Below, one piece after another: positions 14,872 to 23,560 of a stretch of DNA of 35,799 nt. Source of the stretch: Bacilli bacterium (GTDB lineage: Bacteria > Bacillota_I > Bacilli_A > RF39 > UBA660); the NCBI GenBank assembly GCA_022795155.1, contig JAAWGF010000015.1, forward strand, positions 1 through 35,799, given 5' to 3'. Numbering within the stretch: position 1 is the stretch's first letter; every line of letters begins with the position of its first letter. Position numbers and translations under genes: made by a program. A model generated the notes under the pieces. It saw only the letters and a list, made by a program, of their open reading frames with translations, did no database searches and was not told the origin of the DNA.

Positions 14872-16320
14872 ATGAAAAAAAATAATTTGTTAAAAATTAT
14901 AATGGTTACGTTTTTTGCTGTGATATTTTTATCATGGATTATACCGGTAGGTGAATATAATAATGCGGCATTTATATCAAGGAATATCACGCCAGTAGGA
15001 TTATTCGATTTAACACTTATTCCATTAACCGTATTTGATTTGGCTTTACCAAGTATAATTTTTATTCTAGTTGTAGGGGGGCTTTATGGTATTATAAACA
15101 AAACAGGTGTTTATAATAAAATGATTAGCTATTTAACATCTAAATTAAAAGGAAAAGAACTTAAATTTTTAATTATTGTTGCAATAACATTTGTGATATT
15201 ATCATCTCTTGTTGGTTTAAATTTAGCTTTCTTCTTTATTTTACCTTTTATTGTCGCTATTTTATTATCATTAGGGTTCAGTAAAATCACAACGATGTTA
15301 GCAACTATAGGTTCAATTATTATAGGAATGATGGGAAGTATTTATGGAACTGATATAGGTTATTATTTAAATAGATATTTAAGTCATAATAGTGATTATA
15401 CATATAATACATCAATTTTTCCAGATAGAATTATTTTATTGATTTTACTAATATTTTTATTAGTTATGTTTATTTTACATAAGGGTAAAAATGATTTAAA
15501 AAATTCTAAAAGCAAAAATGAAGAAATTCCCCTTTATGAAAAAAATGATAGTAGTAAAAAAAGTTGGAAACCTTTATTCATAATTCTTATCACATCATTT
15601 GTTTTAATTGTTCTTGGTAGTTTCAAATGGGATGATGTTTTAGGAACTAATGCGAATCCAACACCATTTTTAAATTTTTATGAAAAAATAATGGGAGTAG
15701 AAATAAATGGTTTCCCTATTGTTTCTAGTATTTTAGGTACAATTCCTGCTATTGGCTATTGGAAATTACCATTTATATCAGTTTTTACTTTATTTATAAC
15801 TATTTTATTTGCTATCATTTATAAAGTAAAAGGTGAAGATATTTTAGCTGGTTTTCAAGCAGGAATAAAAGAAAATTTTAAACTTATTTTATATATAATT
15901 GGTTCAAATTTAGTTTTAGCTATACTATTTAAAAATGGCGCAACGGCTAATTTTGCTACAACTATAGTTGATTATTTGATGAATATACCTGATAAATTTA
16001 ATACATTAATTCTTTCTTTTACAACAATTATTTCAAGTTTCTTTTATAATAACTTTTCTGTTTTAGTAGATACATTGTATACACCAACCGTTATTTTAAC
16101 AGGAACAACAGTAGAGTTAAGATTTTTAGCTTCAATTATTATACAGACTATGTATGGTTTAGTAATGTTTATTGCGCCAACTAGTGTATTACTTATTACA
16201 GGTTTAGCGTATTTCGATATTTCTTATAAGGAATGGTTTAAAAATATTTGGAAACTACTATTACAATTGTTTATTGTTATTGTTTTATTATTAATTATTG
16301 TGACTATTTTCTCAATGTAG
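14872..16320 (+). CDS. YfcC-family membrane transporter
   Basis: A 482-residue integral membrane protein with about 11-12 helices. The N-terminus has the signature WIIPVGEYNN soon after the first helix, typical of the YfcC (UIT3/ion transporter superfamily) group. It also has LPSIIFILVVGGLYGIINKTGVYNKMI and a central polar loop of about 50 residues (KSKNEEIPLYEKNDSSKK). The second half has SFFYNNFSVLVDTLYTPTVI and MYGLVMFIAPTSVLLITGLAYF. Family members are proposed to move amino acids, peptides or C4-dicarboxylates; the substrate here cannot be told. ATG 14872 follows AAGGAGG. It is a single-gene unit. Confidence 0.85.
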   Translation: MKKNNLLKIIMVTFFAVIFLSWIIPVGEYNNAAFISRNITPVGLFDLTLIPLTVFDLALPSIIFILVVGGLYGIINKTGVYNKMISYLTSKLKGKELKFLIIVAITFVILSSLVGLNLAFFFILPFIVAILLSLGFSKITTMLATIGSIIIGMMGSIYGTDIGYYLNRYLSHNSDYTYNTSIFPDRIILLILLIFLLVMFILHKGKNDLKNSKSKNEEIPLYEKNDSSKKSWKPLFIILITSFVLIVLGSFKWDDVLGTNANPTPFLNFYEKIMGVEINGFPIVSSILGTIPAIGYWKLPFISVFTLFITILFAIIYKVKGEDILAGFQAGIKENFKLILYIIGSNLVLAILFKNGATANFATTIVDYLMNIPDKFNTLILSFTTIISSFFYNNFSVLVDTLYTPTVILTGTTVELRFLASIIIQTMYGLVMFIAPTSVLLITGLAYFDISYKEWFKNIWKLLLQLFIVIVLLLIIVTIFSM

Positions 16321-16337
16321 AGACTAGTCCTTTTTTT
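16302..16337 (+). terminator. Terminator built partly from the transporter 3' end
   Basis: GACTA (16302-16306) pairs with TAGTC (16325-16329), and inner TCTC with GAGA. CTTTTTTTATTT follows. Confidence 0.55.
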
Positions 16338-16383
16338 ATTTATTGTGTTATAATATATTTATAAATGGATAGGAAGTATGTGT

Positions 16384-17025
16384 ATGAAATATCAACTAGA
16401 TGATAAAATTTTTGATGTTGAAATTGTAAAGAAAAATAATAAAAATACTTATATTAGACTAAAAGATGATCAAACAATTTATGTAACTACTAATTTTTTT
16501 TCTAGTAAAAGTTATATAAAAAAACTATTAGATAATAATCAACCGTTTTTAAGAAGAGCATTAAAAAAAATGACTACTAAAAACGAAACAGAAAGTAGGT
16601 TCATGCTACTAGGAAAACATTATGAGTTAATCTATAGTGAAAATTTTAAAAACGTAGAAATTGATATAAATAATTCTATTATATATATTAAAGATGAACA
16701 ATCATTAAATAAATGGTTGCAACAGCAAATAAAAGAATTATTTTTAAAAAGATTGGATTATAATTATAACTTGTTTAGAGAAAAAATTCCTTATCCAAAA
16801 TTGCGTATTCGAAAAATGAAAACTAGATGGGGTGTTTGCAATCGAGCTAATAATACAGTAACTTTAAATACTAATTTAATTAAGTATGATATAAGTAAAC
16901 TAGATTATGTTATTATTCATGAGTTATCACATTTCATACATTTTAATCATTCAAAAGCTTTTTGGTCAATTGTTTCACAATATTGTCAAAATTATAAAAT
17001 AATTAGAAAAGAACTTAATAGTTAA
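16384..17025 (+). CDS. YgjP-family (DUF45) zinc metallopeptidase
   Basis: A 213-residue protein of the YgjP/WLM-like DUF45 family. The C-terminal half carries the family signature KMKTRWGVCNRANNTVTLNT. HELSHFIHFNHSKAFW follows, with His179, Glu180 and His183 as the zinc/catalytic site and a further His in FNHSKAFW. The N-terminal half is a beta-rich domain (IRLKDDQTIYVTT, FMLLGKHYELIY). ATG 16384 is preferred over ATG 16378 because AGGAAG ends at 16376, too close to the first. An extended -10 (TGTTATAAT, 16346-16354) lies upstream. Its physiological role is unclear. Confidence 0.9.
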   Translation: MKYQLDDKIFDVEIVKKNNKNTYIRLKDDQTIYVTTNFFSSKSYIKKLLDNNQPFLRRALKKMTTKNETESRFMLLGKHYELIYSENFKNVEIDINNSIIYIKDEQSLNKWLQQQIKELFLKRLDYNYNLFREKIPYPKLRIRKMKTRWGVCNRANNTVTLNTNLIKYDISKLDYVIIHELSHFIHFNHSKAFWSIVSQYCQNYKIIRKELNS

Positions 17026-17032
17026 TTTTGTT

Positions 17033-17074
17033 AAAACTACTATGGATTATAAATAAATACCATCGTAGTTTTTT
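17033..17074 (+). terminator. Terminator after the YgjP-type peptidase
   Basis: AAAACTACTATGG (17033-17045) pairs with CCATCGTAGTTTT (17060-17072), with one T/C mismatch, then more T. Confidence 0.8.
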
Positions 17075-17158
17075 GTTAATTTTTAATAAAATTATTTTTA
17101 AATATTTTTTTTGACAATAAATATTGTTTAAGTGATATATACTATTTTTGGTGATTAT

Positions 17159-17332
17159 ATGAAAGTAAAAGTTTTTGATGAAGCACATGAAAAAGATTTA
17201 GAATCTGCAATAAATGCTTTTTTAGCTGATTTTGATGGGGAAATTATTGATATTAAGTATCAAGTAGCTATAAGTGTTTTTTCAGAAGAGCAAATATATT
17301 GTTTTTCGGCAATGATAATATATACAAAATAA
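17159..17332 (+). CDS. cse60: Sporulation protein Cse60-like
   Basis: A 57-residue protein starting MKVKVFDEAHEKDLESAINA, with a central EIIDIKYQVAISVF and an end EQIYCFSAMIIYTK. Both the opening FDExHEKDLE and the closing QIYCFSAM match my memory of Cse60, a small conserved Bacillus protein expressed under the mother-cell factor sigma-E; its role is not known. The start is ATG 17159. The ribosome site (TTGGTG) is weak. TTGACA at 17111-17116 has no good -10 at 17 bases. TATACTAT (17138-17145) resembles a sigma-E -10 (CATACAAT) at 6 of 8 positions. clpC follows 78 bases later. Confidence 0.75.
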   Translation: MKVKVFDEAHEKDLESAINAFLADFDGEIIDIKYQVAISVFSEEQIYCFSAMIIYTK

Positions 17333-17410
17333 AATAATGTGGAGTTATAGTGATTAAAATTAAGAATTATCATTCACAATAACATAGAATATAAATGAGG
17401 AGGATAAAAT

Positions 17411-19735
17411 ATGTCTGGAAATTTTACAGAAGATACTAGAAGAATATTGACAAATGCTCGTAAAGAAATGTATGAATTAAAGCATCCATATATTGGTAGT
17501 GAGCATTTATTATTAGCTATACTAAAAGAAAAAAATGATATTTCAAAAAAACTAGCTGAATATAAACTAGACTATGAAAAACTTAAGACGGAAATTATTA
17601 AAATTGTTGGTGTTGGGTCTAAAGCTAGTGAGTGGTTTTTATATACTCCTTTGTTAAAAAGAATTATTGAAAACTCAATAATTGATAGTAAAGAGAATAA
17701 TAATGGTTGTGTAACTGTTGAACATTTATTTGCTAGCATGTTAGAAGAAGGTGAAGGAGTTGCCATTCGAATTATGTTAGGAATGAATATTGATTTAGAT
17801 GAATTGTATAGTGATTTTTCATACAAGCTAGTTAGTCATAATAAAGGAAAGAAAAACAAAAAATTATTATTAGAAGAATTGGGGACAGATTTAACAAAAA
17901 AAGCGCTTAATGGTGAATTGGATCCTGTTATTGGACGAGAACAAGAAATTAAACGTGTCTTAGAAATCTTATCTAGAAGAACCAAAAACAACCCTTTATT
18001 AATTGGTGAAGCAGGGGTAGGAAAAACTGCTATTGTTGAAGAATTAAGCAAAATGATAGCCAGCGGTGAAGTACCATTGTCACTAAAAAATAAAAGAATA
18101 ATTAGCTTAGATATGGCAACAGCTGTTGCAGGTACTAAATATCGTGGTGAATTCGAGGAAAGAATTAGAAAAATACTAAAAGAAATTGAAGATAATGATG
18201 ACATAATTTTATTTATTGATGAGATTCACACTTTAGTTGGAGCTGGGGGCGCTGAAGGAGCAATCGATGCCTCTAATATTTTTAAACCAGCCTTGGCAAG
18301 AGGAAAGCTAAGATGTATTGGGGCAACAACTATTGATGAATATAAAAAATATATTGAAGCCGATAGTGCTTTGGAACGACGCTTTCAAAAAGTATCGATT
18401 GAGGTACCTAATAAAGAAACAGTTCGCGAAATTTTAATGAAATTAAAAGATATTTATGAAAAGTTTCATTTAGTGGCTATAAGTGACGAAATAATTGACT
18501 TAATTATTGATTTATCTGAAAAATATATTTATGATAGAAATCAACCCGATAAATCTATTGATCTTTTAGATGAAGTATGCGCTAAAGTTAGTCTTACAGA
18601 AAGTAAGGAATTTAAAAAATATAATAGTCTAACTAAGGAATTACAACAAATTCTAAAAAATAAGAATAATGCAATTATTGAAAGCAAATTTGAGGAAGCC
18701 GCTGATTATAAAGAAAAAGAAAATATATTGATGGATAAAATTAATAAATTAGAATTAACCCTTTACAAAAAGGATAAATATAATACGGTCACTAAAGCCG
18801 ATGTTGCAAAAGTTGTCAATATTAAAACCAAAATCCCTGTTTATGAACTATTGAATGATAGTATTTCTGTTATTGATAACTTAGAAAAAAATTTACAGGA
18901 AGCTGTTATTGGTCAAAATAAAGCGATTGATAATGTCGTTAAAATAGCAAAAAGAATAAAATTAGGATTTAATGATGAAAATAGATGTTATGCGATGTTA
19001 TTTTGTGGACCAACTGGTATTGGTAAAACAAACTTAGCTAGAACTTTTGGTGAAAACTTAGTTGGGAAAGAAAATGTTATAAAATTAGATATGGGAGAAT
19101 ATGCAGAGGATCATTCTATTAGTAAAATAATTGGTGCTCCCCCAGGTTATGTAGGGTATTCAGATAATAAGAATGTTTTAGAAACAATCCGTAATAAACC
19201 ATATTCTGTTTTAATTTTAGATGAAATAGAGAAAGCCACACCTAATATTATTAACTTGTTTTTTCAAATTTTAGATGATGGTAAAATAAAAGATTCTTGT
19301 GGAAGAGAAGTGCGCTTTGACAATGTTACTATTATCATGACTTCTAATATTGGATTTAATGATATAGAAATCGGTTTTAATAAAAATAATAACGACGTTG
19401 TTTTAACAAAATTAAAGGAATATTTTTCTTTGCCATTTATAAATAGAATTGATAATGTAATTATCTTTAATAAATTAACTTATGAAGATATTCATAAAAT
19501 AACTGATCAAAAATTAAATAATTTGCGAAATAAATACTCTGGGCGAAAAATAAAATTACGCTTTTCTAAAGATTTAATTCCTAGTATTATTAAAGAATCA
19601 AATTATGAAGAATTTGGTGCTCGTAAAATAGATAAGATAATTAAAGATAATATTGAAAATCAAATTATTGAAGAAGTAATAAATGGGAAGAAGAATATTC
19701 TTGTTAAACCTAATTTAGAAAAAAGTGTCGTATAG
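17411..19735 (+). CDS. clpC: ATP-dependent Clp protease ATPase subunit ClpC
   Basis: A 774-residue class I Clp/Hsp100 unfoldase that feeds substrates to ClpP. The N-domain has two Clp-N repeats ([20 protein letters not shown]... and a second near residue 77). The first AAA module has Walker A GEAGVGKT and Walker [24 protein letters not shown]-like segment in the middle region ([18 protein letters not shown]) marks ClpC rather than ClpA or ClpB. The second AAA module has GPTGIGKT and LILDEIEKA. An IGF tripeptide occurs in the usual ClpP-contact loop region. ATG 17411 follows GAGGAGG. The usual ctsR-mcsA-mcsB partners are absent here, so regulation must differ. Confidence 0.93.
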   Translation: MSGNFTEDTRRILTNARKEMYELKHPYIGSEHLLLAILKEKNDISKKLAEYKLDYEKLKTEIIKIVGVGSKASEWFLYTPLLKRIIENSIIDSKENNNGCVTVEHLFASMLEEGEGVAIRIMLGMNIDLDELYSDFSYKLVSHNKGKKNKKLLLEELGTDLTKKALNGELDPVIGREQEIKRVLEILSRRTKNNPLLIGEAGVGKTAIVEELSKMIASGEVPLSLKNKRIISLDMATAVAGTKYRGEFEERIRKILKEIEDNDDIILFIDEIHTLVGAGGAEGAIDASNIFKPALARGKLRCIGATTIDEYKKYIEADSALERRFQKVSIEVPNKETVREILMKLKDIYEKFHLVAISDEIIDLIIDLSEKYIYDRNQPDKSIDLLDEVCAKVSLTESKEFKKYNSLTKELQQILKNKNNAIIESKFEEAADYKEKENILMDKINKLELTLYKKDKYNTVTKADVAKVVNIKTKIPVYELLNDSISVIDNLEKNLQEAVIGQNKAIDNVVKIAKRIKLGFNDENRCYAMLFCGPTGIGKTNLARTFGENLVGKENVIKLDMGEYAEDHSISKIIGAPPGYVGYSDNKNVLETIRNKPYSVLILDEIEKATPNIINLFFQILDDGKIKDSCGREVRFDNVTIIMTSNIGFNDIEIGFNKNNNDVVLTKLKEYFSLPFINRIDNVIIFNKLTYEDIHKITDQKLNNLRNKYSGRKIKLRFSKDLIPSIIKESNYEEFGARKIDKIIKDNIENQIIEEVINGKKNILVKPNLEKSVV

Positions 19736-19781
19736 ACTTTTTTTTTTGTAAATAATATGATACAATTATTAAGGTGATGGT

Positions 19782-20321
19782 ATGGATATTATGAACCAAA
19801 TTAAGGAAGCGTTGGATAACAACAATAATATAAGTAATTCCGTAAAAGACAATTTACTAACTTTAATTAATATTTTTCATCAAACATTTCCCAATGTTGA
19901 ACTTGAAAATTTAAAGAATAGATTACAGAGTTTAGTGATTGAATCTGGTAGTAAATATGTTTATAAAGAGGTTTCTGACTATAATCCAACTTCAAATAAA
20001 CTTACATTAAATATGAGTGAATTAGAAAAAAATCATGATATAAAACATGTTTTAATGTATCAACTTTTAAATATAATCACAGCTAAAAATAATTATTTTG
20101 GCTTTAGTAAGGATCATAAACTTATTGCCCTTAATATTGGCTATACAGAAATTTTAACAAATAATTTAGTTGGTAATGATAGTGAGATAGAGTATCATTC
20201 TGATGAAGTTATTGCTACTAATTTGATTGCTAATATGATTGGTAATGATATTTTATTCAAATCATATTTTACAAATGATTTTAATTTGATTAATAATACT
20301 TTAGAAAATGCGAGGCTTTAA
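19782..20321 (+). CDS. Unknown protein resembling a metallopeptidase without its catalytic residues
   Basis: A 179-residue soluble protein. The C-terminal half has the architecture of a small zinc peptidase: strand NPTSNKLTLNMSEL, helix IKHVLMYQLLNIITA where HExxH would sit, then IALNIGYTEILTNNLVG where an N-E-G-x-T-E zinc-ligand segment would sit, then helices DEVIATNLIANMIGND and LFKSYF. The expected H-E-x-x-H reads Y-Q-L-L-N, and the expected E of NEG reads I. If the comparison holds it is a pseudoenzyme. I base it on pattern memory only. ATG 19782 follows AAGGTGATG. The next gene starts 2 bases after its stop, so they form an operon. Confidence 0.6.
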   Translation: MDIMNQIKEALDNNNNISNSVKDNLLTLINIFHQTFPNVELENLKNRLQSLVIESGSKYVYKEVSDYNPTSNKLTLNMSELEKNHDIKHVLMYQLLNIITAKNNYFGFSKDHKLIALNIGYTEILTNNLVGNDSEIEYHSDEVIATNLIANMIGNDILFKSYFTNDFNLINNTLENARL

Positions 20322-20322
20322 A

Positions 20323-20646
20323 ATGGAAAGAGTAACTGATTTAATGGATTTCAATTATCAAAGGAGAGTTAGTAACAAAGACGCACAAAGCGATTTAATT
20401 AAAATAATTCTTGGTATATCTAAAGCCAGTATAGCTGATGGATCATTTTCAATAATGGGACCTATAATTAAAAGAGAATTACCATCTGATACAGAAAAAT
20501 ATCCTGGTCTATCAAATCTTGAAACCTTCTTGGATGTAATGACTAGAGTAATACAAGAATCGCAAGTTTGGCCTACTATGCCAGATATAAGAGCAACTAG
20601 TGATTTAGATCCCACAAATGAAGAATCAATTAATAGAACAAGATAA
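20323..20646 (+). CDS. Hypothetical protein paired with the preceding gene
   Basis: A 107-residue protein starting at ATG 20323, one base after the upstream stop (TAA A ATG), with GCGAGG inside the end of the upstream gene as ribosome site. It has an amphipathic N-terminal part (MERVTDLMDFNYQRRVSNKD), a helix LIKIILGISKASIADGS, and a C-terminal polar region with TSDLDPTNEESINRTR. No motif is recognised. Both products of this two-gene unit are probably cytoplasmic. A strong terminator follows. Confidence 0.65.
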   Translation: MERVTDLMDFNYQRRVSNKDAQSDLIKIILGISKASIADGSFSIMGPIIKRELPSDTEKYPGLSNLETFLDVMTRVIQESQVWPTMPDIRATSDLDPTNEESINRTR

Positions 20647-20678
20647 TAATCAAAAATTTTTTTGATTATTTTTTTTCT
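20645..20678 (+). terminator. Strong terminator before the bacteriocin cluster
   Basis: AATAATCAAAAA (20645-20656) pairs with TTTTTGATTATT (20659-20670), with a long T-run after it. Confidence 0.85.
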
Positions 20679-20732
20679 TTAGCAAGGAATTTTATCTCTT
20701 TTATTGTATGTTAATAGTAAGGAGGTGAGATG

Positions 20733-22835
20733 ATGTTAAAGAAATATCCATTTGTAAAGCAAAGTGGCGCTAAGGATTGTGGTGTTTCCTGTTTACAAAT
20801 GATTATAAAATATTATCAAGGTTATATAAGTACTAGACAATTACAAGAGATGACAAAGACAACTAAAACTGGAACAACGGCTTACCATTTGATTGAGGCT
20901 TCTAAACAAATTGGTTTTGAATCCAGTGGTGTTAAAGCAACTCTTTCAGATATAAATAAACAAAATATGGTCTTACCGTGTATTGCGTCTGTTACAATTG
21001 ATAATATATATAATCATTATATAGTCATTTATGATATAAATTATAAAAGTAAGAAGTTAACAATAGCTGACCCAGCTAAAAAAATTAAAACTATATCGTT
21101 TGAAGAGTTTGATAAAATATGGAATAATGTTTTTTTGTTTATGTATCCAATAAAGAAAATTCCCTTATATACAAAAGAGCATAAACCCTTAAAAATAATT
21201 TTAGATATTTTGCTGTTAAACAAAAAAATAATCATTAATATAATCGTTATTTCCATTTTTTATACGGTTTTTTCTATAGCAGGCTCATATTACTTTAAAT
21301 TTATTGGTGATAGTTTTTATTTCACACAATCCAAAACTTATTTATTTTTTCTGTTCAATATATTTTTAGCTTTTACCTTTCTAAAACTTTTATCAGATTT
21401 TTTTCGTAATCAATTACTGGTTTATTTAAACGAAAAAATAGAATTAATTCTGACAAATAATGTTTTTAAAAACATTGTCTTACTTCCGTATAATTATTAT
21501 CGGAATCATACAACAGGTGAGATAGCTTCTAGAATAAATGATTTAGAAAAGATTAGGGATATTATTAGTAAGGCAATTGTTTTTGTTTTTATCGATTTTC
21601 CTTTATCAATAATTTCCTGTATCATCTTATATTTTATAAGTAAAGAATTATTTTTTATTTCCATTATTGTATTATTACTTTATATACTTATAACGGTTAT
21701 TTTTATTCCATTATTTAGTCATCATGTTGAAACAGTGCAAAGAAAAAAGGCCGAGTATACATCTTATATGATTGAGGCTATCAATGGTTTTGAAGGTATT
21801 AAGGGTATAAATAGTGAGAATATTATTATTAATAAGTTTGAACAAAAATTTATCAATTTTTTAGATAAAATATTTAAATTTCAATCTTTATATAATCGCC
21901 AATATTTAGTTACAGAAGCGATTAGTGATATTAGTTCCATTATAATTATTTTTATTGGTAGTTTACTTATTTTAAATCAAAAATTAACAATTGGTAATTT
22001 ATTAGTATTTAATTCATTATTTTCTTATTTTTTATTTCCATTTAAAAATACTTTACAATTAGGTATACAAATTAAGGAAGCTAAAGAAGCGATAATAAGA
22101 ATTTTAGAAATTATTGAGCCAAACGTTGATAATGGTTTCGTAAATAAAAAAATAATAGGCAATATATCTTTCAAAAATCTTAGTTATAGTTATGATGATC
22201 ATAGTTTAGTTTTAAAAAATGTGAATTTTTCCATAACTCCAACTGAAAAAATTATGATTATTGGTTCTAGTGGAAGTGGGAAAAGCACGTTATTAAAATT
22301 ATTATTGCGCTATTATAAATTAGAAAGAGATAAAATTATTGTCGATGGCATTGATATTAATGATTATACAGAATCATCAATAAAAGACAATATCGTTTAT
22401 ATAGCACAATATGAGACTTTATTTAATGATACACTTAAGAATAATATAGATTTGGAAAATAAATATACAGCTGAACAATTTTTAGAAATTGTAAATTTAT
22501 GTTGTATAGATGAAATTGTCAAAAATAGTAATCTCGGGTTTAATATGCTAATAGAGGAAAATGGGTTTAATTTATCAGGTGGCGAAGCCCAACGAATTGT
22601 GTTAGCGCGAAGTTTAATGCGAGATTTTAAAATTTTAATCATTGATGAAGGTCTTAATCAGGTCGATATTAATTTAGAAAGAAAGATATTAAAAAATATC
22701 ATTAAACGATATTCTAATAAAACAATAATCGTTATTTCTCACCGTCTAGAGAATATGGATTTATTTGATAGAGTTATTGAATTTTCTAATCATAAAATTA
22801 AAAAGGATGTTTATAAAAATGATGGACATATGTAA
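20733..22835 (+). CDS. Bacteriocin-type ABC exporter with C39 leader peptidase domain
   Basis: A 700-residue peptidase-containing ABC transporter that should cut double-glycine leaders and export the mature peptides. The C39 domain opens with PFVKQSGAKDCGVSCLQM, with Gln10 and catalytic Cys16. His95 (YNHYIVIYD) and Asp113 (IADPAKK) complete the triad. A six-helix membrane domain follows to about residue 440. The nucleotide-binding domain has Walker A GSSGSGKST (near 511), signature LSGGEAQRIVLARS (near 613) and Walker B ILIIDEG. The D-loop reads LNQVD instead of the common TSNLD/TSALD. ATG 20733 is preferred over 20730 by spacing from AGGAGG. Three peptide genes follow downstream. Confidence 0.93.
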   Translation: MLKKYPFVKQSGAKDCGVSCLQMIIKYYQGYISTRQLQEMTKTTKTGTTAYHLIEASKQIGFESSGVKATLSDINKQNMVLPCIASVTIDNIYNHYIVIYDINYKSKKLTIADPAKKIKTISFEEFDKIWNNVFLFMYPIKKIPLYTKEHKPLKIILDILLLNKKIIINIIVISIFYTVFSIAGSYYFKFIGDSFYFTQSKTYLFFLFNIFLAFTFLKLLSDFFRNQLLVYLNEKIELILTNNVFKNIVLLPYNYYRNHTTGEIASRINDLEKIRDIISKAIVFVFIDFPLSIISCIILYFISKELFFISIIVLLLYILITVIFIPLFSHHVETVQRKKAEYTSYMIEAINGFEGIKGINSENIIINKFEQKFINFLDKIFKFQSLYNRQYLVTEAISDISSIIIIFIGSLLILNQKLTIGNLLVFNSLFSYFLFPFKNTLQLGIQIKEAKEAIIRILEIIEPNVDNGFVNKKIIGNISFKNLSYSYDDHSLVLKNVNFSITPTEKIMIIGSSGSGKSTLLKLLLRYYKLERDKIIVDGIDINDYTESSIKDNIVYIAQYETLFNDTLKNNIDLENKYTAEQFLEIVNLCCIDEIVKNSNLGFNMLIEENGFNLSGGEAQRIVLARSLMRDFKILIIDEGLNQVDINLERKILKNIIKRYSNKTIIVISHRLENMDLFDRVIEFSNHKIKKDVYKNDGHM

Positions 22836-23247
22836 ATATAAAGATACCCATATTTTAAGACGAGAACCTTCTAAAATTTATTCATTTACAATTATTATTG
22901 CTATAACACTAGTTTTAATTATAATTTTTTGTTTTTGTTTTAAATACACAAAATATAAATATTATATTGCTAATGTAACAGAAAATGATGATGGATTATA
23001 TCTTTATACTACTGTAACTAAAGAATATTTTAACGAAATAAGTCAAAATAGATTAATAATTGATAATCGAGAATATGACTTTGAGCTTATAGAATTTGAA
23101 AAAAATGTTTATGATAATAATTATAGTATTATTTTAAAAATTGGTAGTGATAAAAATTTACAAAAAAATGGTTATGTAATTTTTAGTTTGAAAAAGGAAA
23201 ATACAACCTTATTCAAAGAAATTAGCGAAAGAATAAAGGAGGATTAG
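22819..23247 (+). CDS. Small membrane-anchored accessory protein of the exporter
   Basis: A protein of about 142 residues whose start overlaps the exporter gene by 17 bases (ATG 22819 or 22822). The start MMDICKYKDTHILRREPSKI and one membrane helix (FTIIIAITLVLIIIFCFCF) resemble the opening of HlyD/LcnD-like bacteriocin secretion accessory proteins. It then has only about 95 extracytoplasmic residues of beta type (IANVTENDDGLYLYTTVTK, LIIDNREYDFELIEF, NGYVIFSLKKENTTL). Those proteins normally exceed 400 residues with a coiled coil and a lipoyl domain; neither is present. It is either a reduced adaptor or an immunity or accessory protein of new type. Confidence 0.65.
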   Translation: MMDICKYKDTHILRREPSKIYSFTIIIAITLVLIIIFCFCFKYTKYKYYIANVTENDDGLYLYTTVTKEYFNEISQNRLIIDNREYDFELIEFEKNVYDNNYSIILKIGSDKNLQKNGYVIFSLKKENTTLFKEISERIKED

Positions 23248-23251
23248 ATTA

Positions 23252-23389
23252 GTGCAAAAATTAAATACTAACGAGTTAAAAGAAATTAATGGTGGAGGCA
23301 TTGGTACATTATTCTTAATTGGAGGCGGAATCGTTTTTCTAATTGGTGTTATTGATGGCTATGTTAGACCACTTGCTTGTAATTATTAA
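23252..23389 (+). CDS. Double-glycine-leader peptide 1 (putative bacteriocin)
   Basis: A 45-codon gene starting at GTG 23252, 9 bases after AAGGAGG (23237-23242 region). The leader QKLNTNELKEINGG fits the class II pattern LSxxELxxIxGG, which C39 peptidases cut after Gly-Gly. The predicted mature part is about 30 residues, starts GIGTLFLIGGG, is very hydrophobic and glycine-rich, contains a GVIDG (GxxxG) motif and ends RPLACNY with a single cysteine. GxxxG motifs and hydrophobicity are usual in two-peptide (class IIb) bacteriocins. It lies directly downstream of the exporter and accessory genes. I do not recognise a characterised homologue. Confidence 0.8.
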   Translation: MQKLNTNELKEINGGGIGTLFLIGGGIVFLIGVIDGYVRPLACNY

Positions 23390-23401
23390 GGAGGAATGTA
23401 A

Positions 23402-23560
23402 ATGATTCAATTGAAAAAAATGGAACTATTAAATATTAACGGAGGAGGAATTTCTGGTACTATGATAAATGCTTTTTCTAAGGCTTTAAATTCTTTATTA
23501 GATTTAGGTAGAAGTTTAGGAACAGCTATTCGCCGTATTGTAACTGGGAATTTATGTTAA
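23402..23560 (+). CDS. Double-glycine-leader peptide 2 (putative bacteriocin partner)
   Basis: A 52-codon gene starting at ATG 23402, 7 bases after AAGGAGG (23388-23394), which overlaps the stop of peptide 1. The leader QLKKMELLNINGG matches the double-glycine pattern. The predicted mature part is about 37 residues, cationic and amphipathic (ISGTMINAFSKALNSLLDL), then LGRSLGTAIRRIVTGNLC. It contains a GRSLG (GxxxG) motif and ends in cysteine. Peptide 1 is neutral and hydrophobic and this one is basic, as expected for complementary partners of a two-peptide bacteriocin. The third peptide gene overlaps its end. Confidence 0.8.
   Translation: MIQLKKMELLNINGGGISGTMINAFSKALNSLLDLGRSLGTAIRRIVTGNLC

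Noticed and set aside
16321..16330. GACTAGTC palindrome as a protein-binding site
   Set aside because: It is better explained as the descending arm of a terminator that pairs with the end of the transporter gene.
17572..18204. Two minus-strand open frames inside clpC
   Set aside because: They are shadows of the clpC coding frame, serine-rich as expected from antisense of AT-rich genes, with no ribosome sites.
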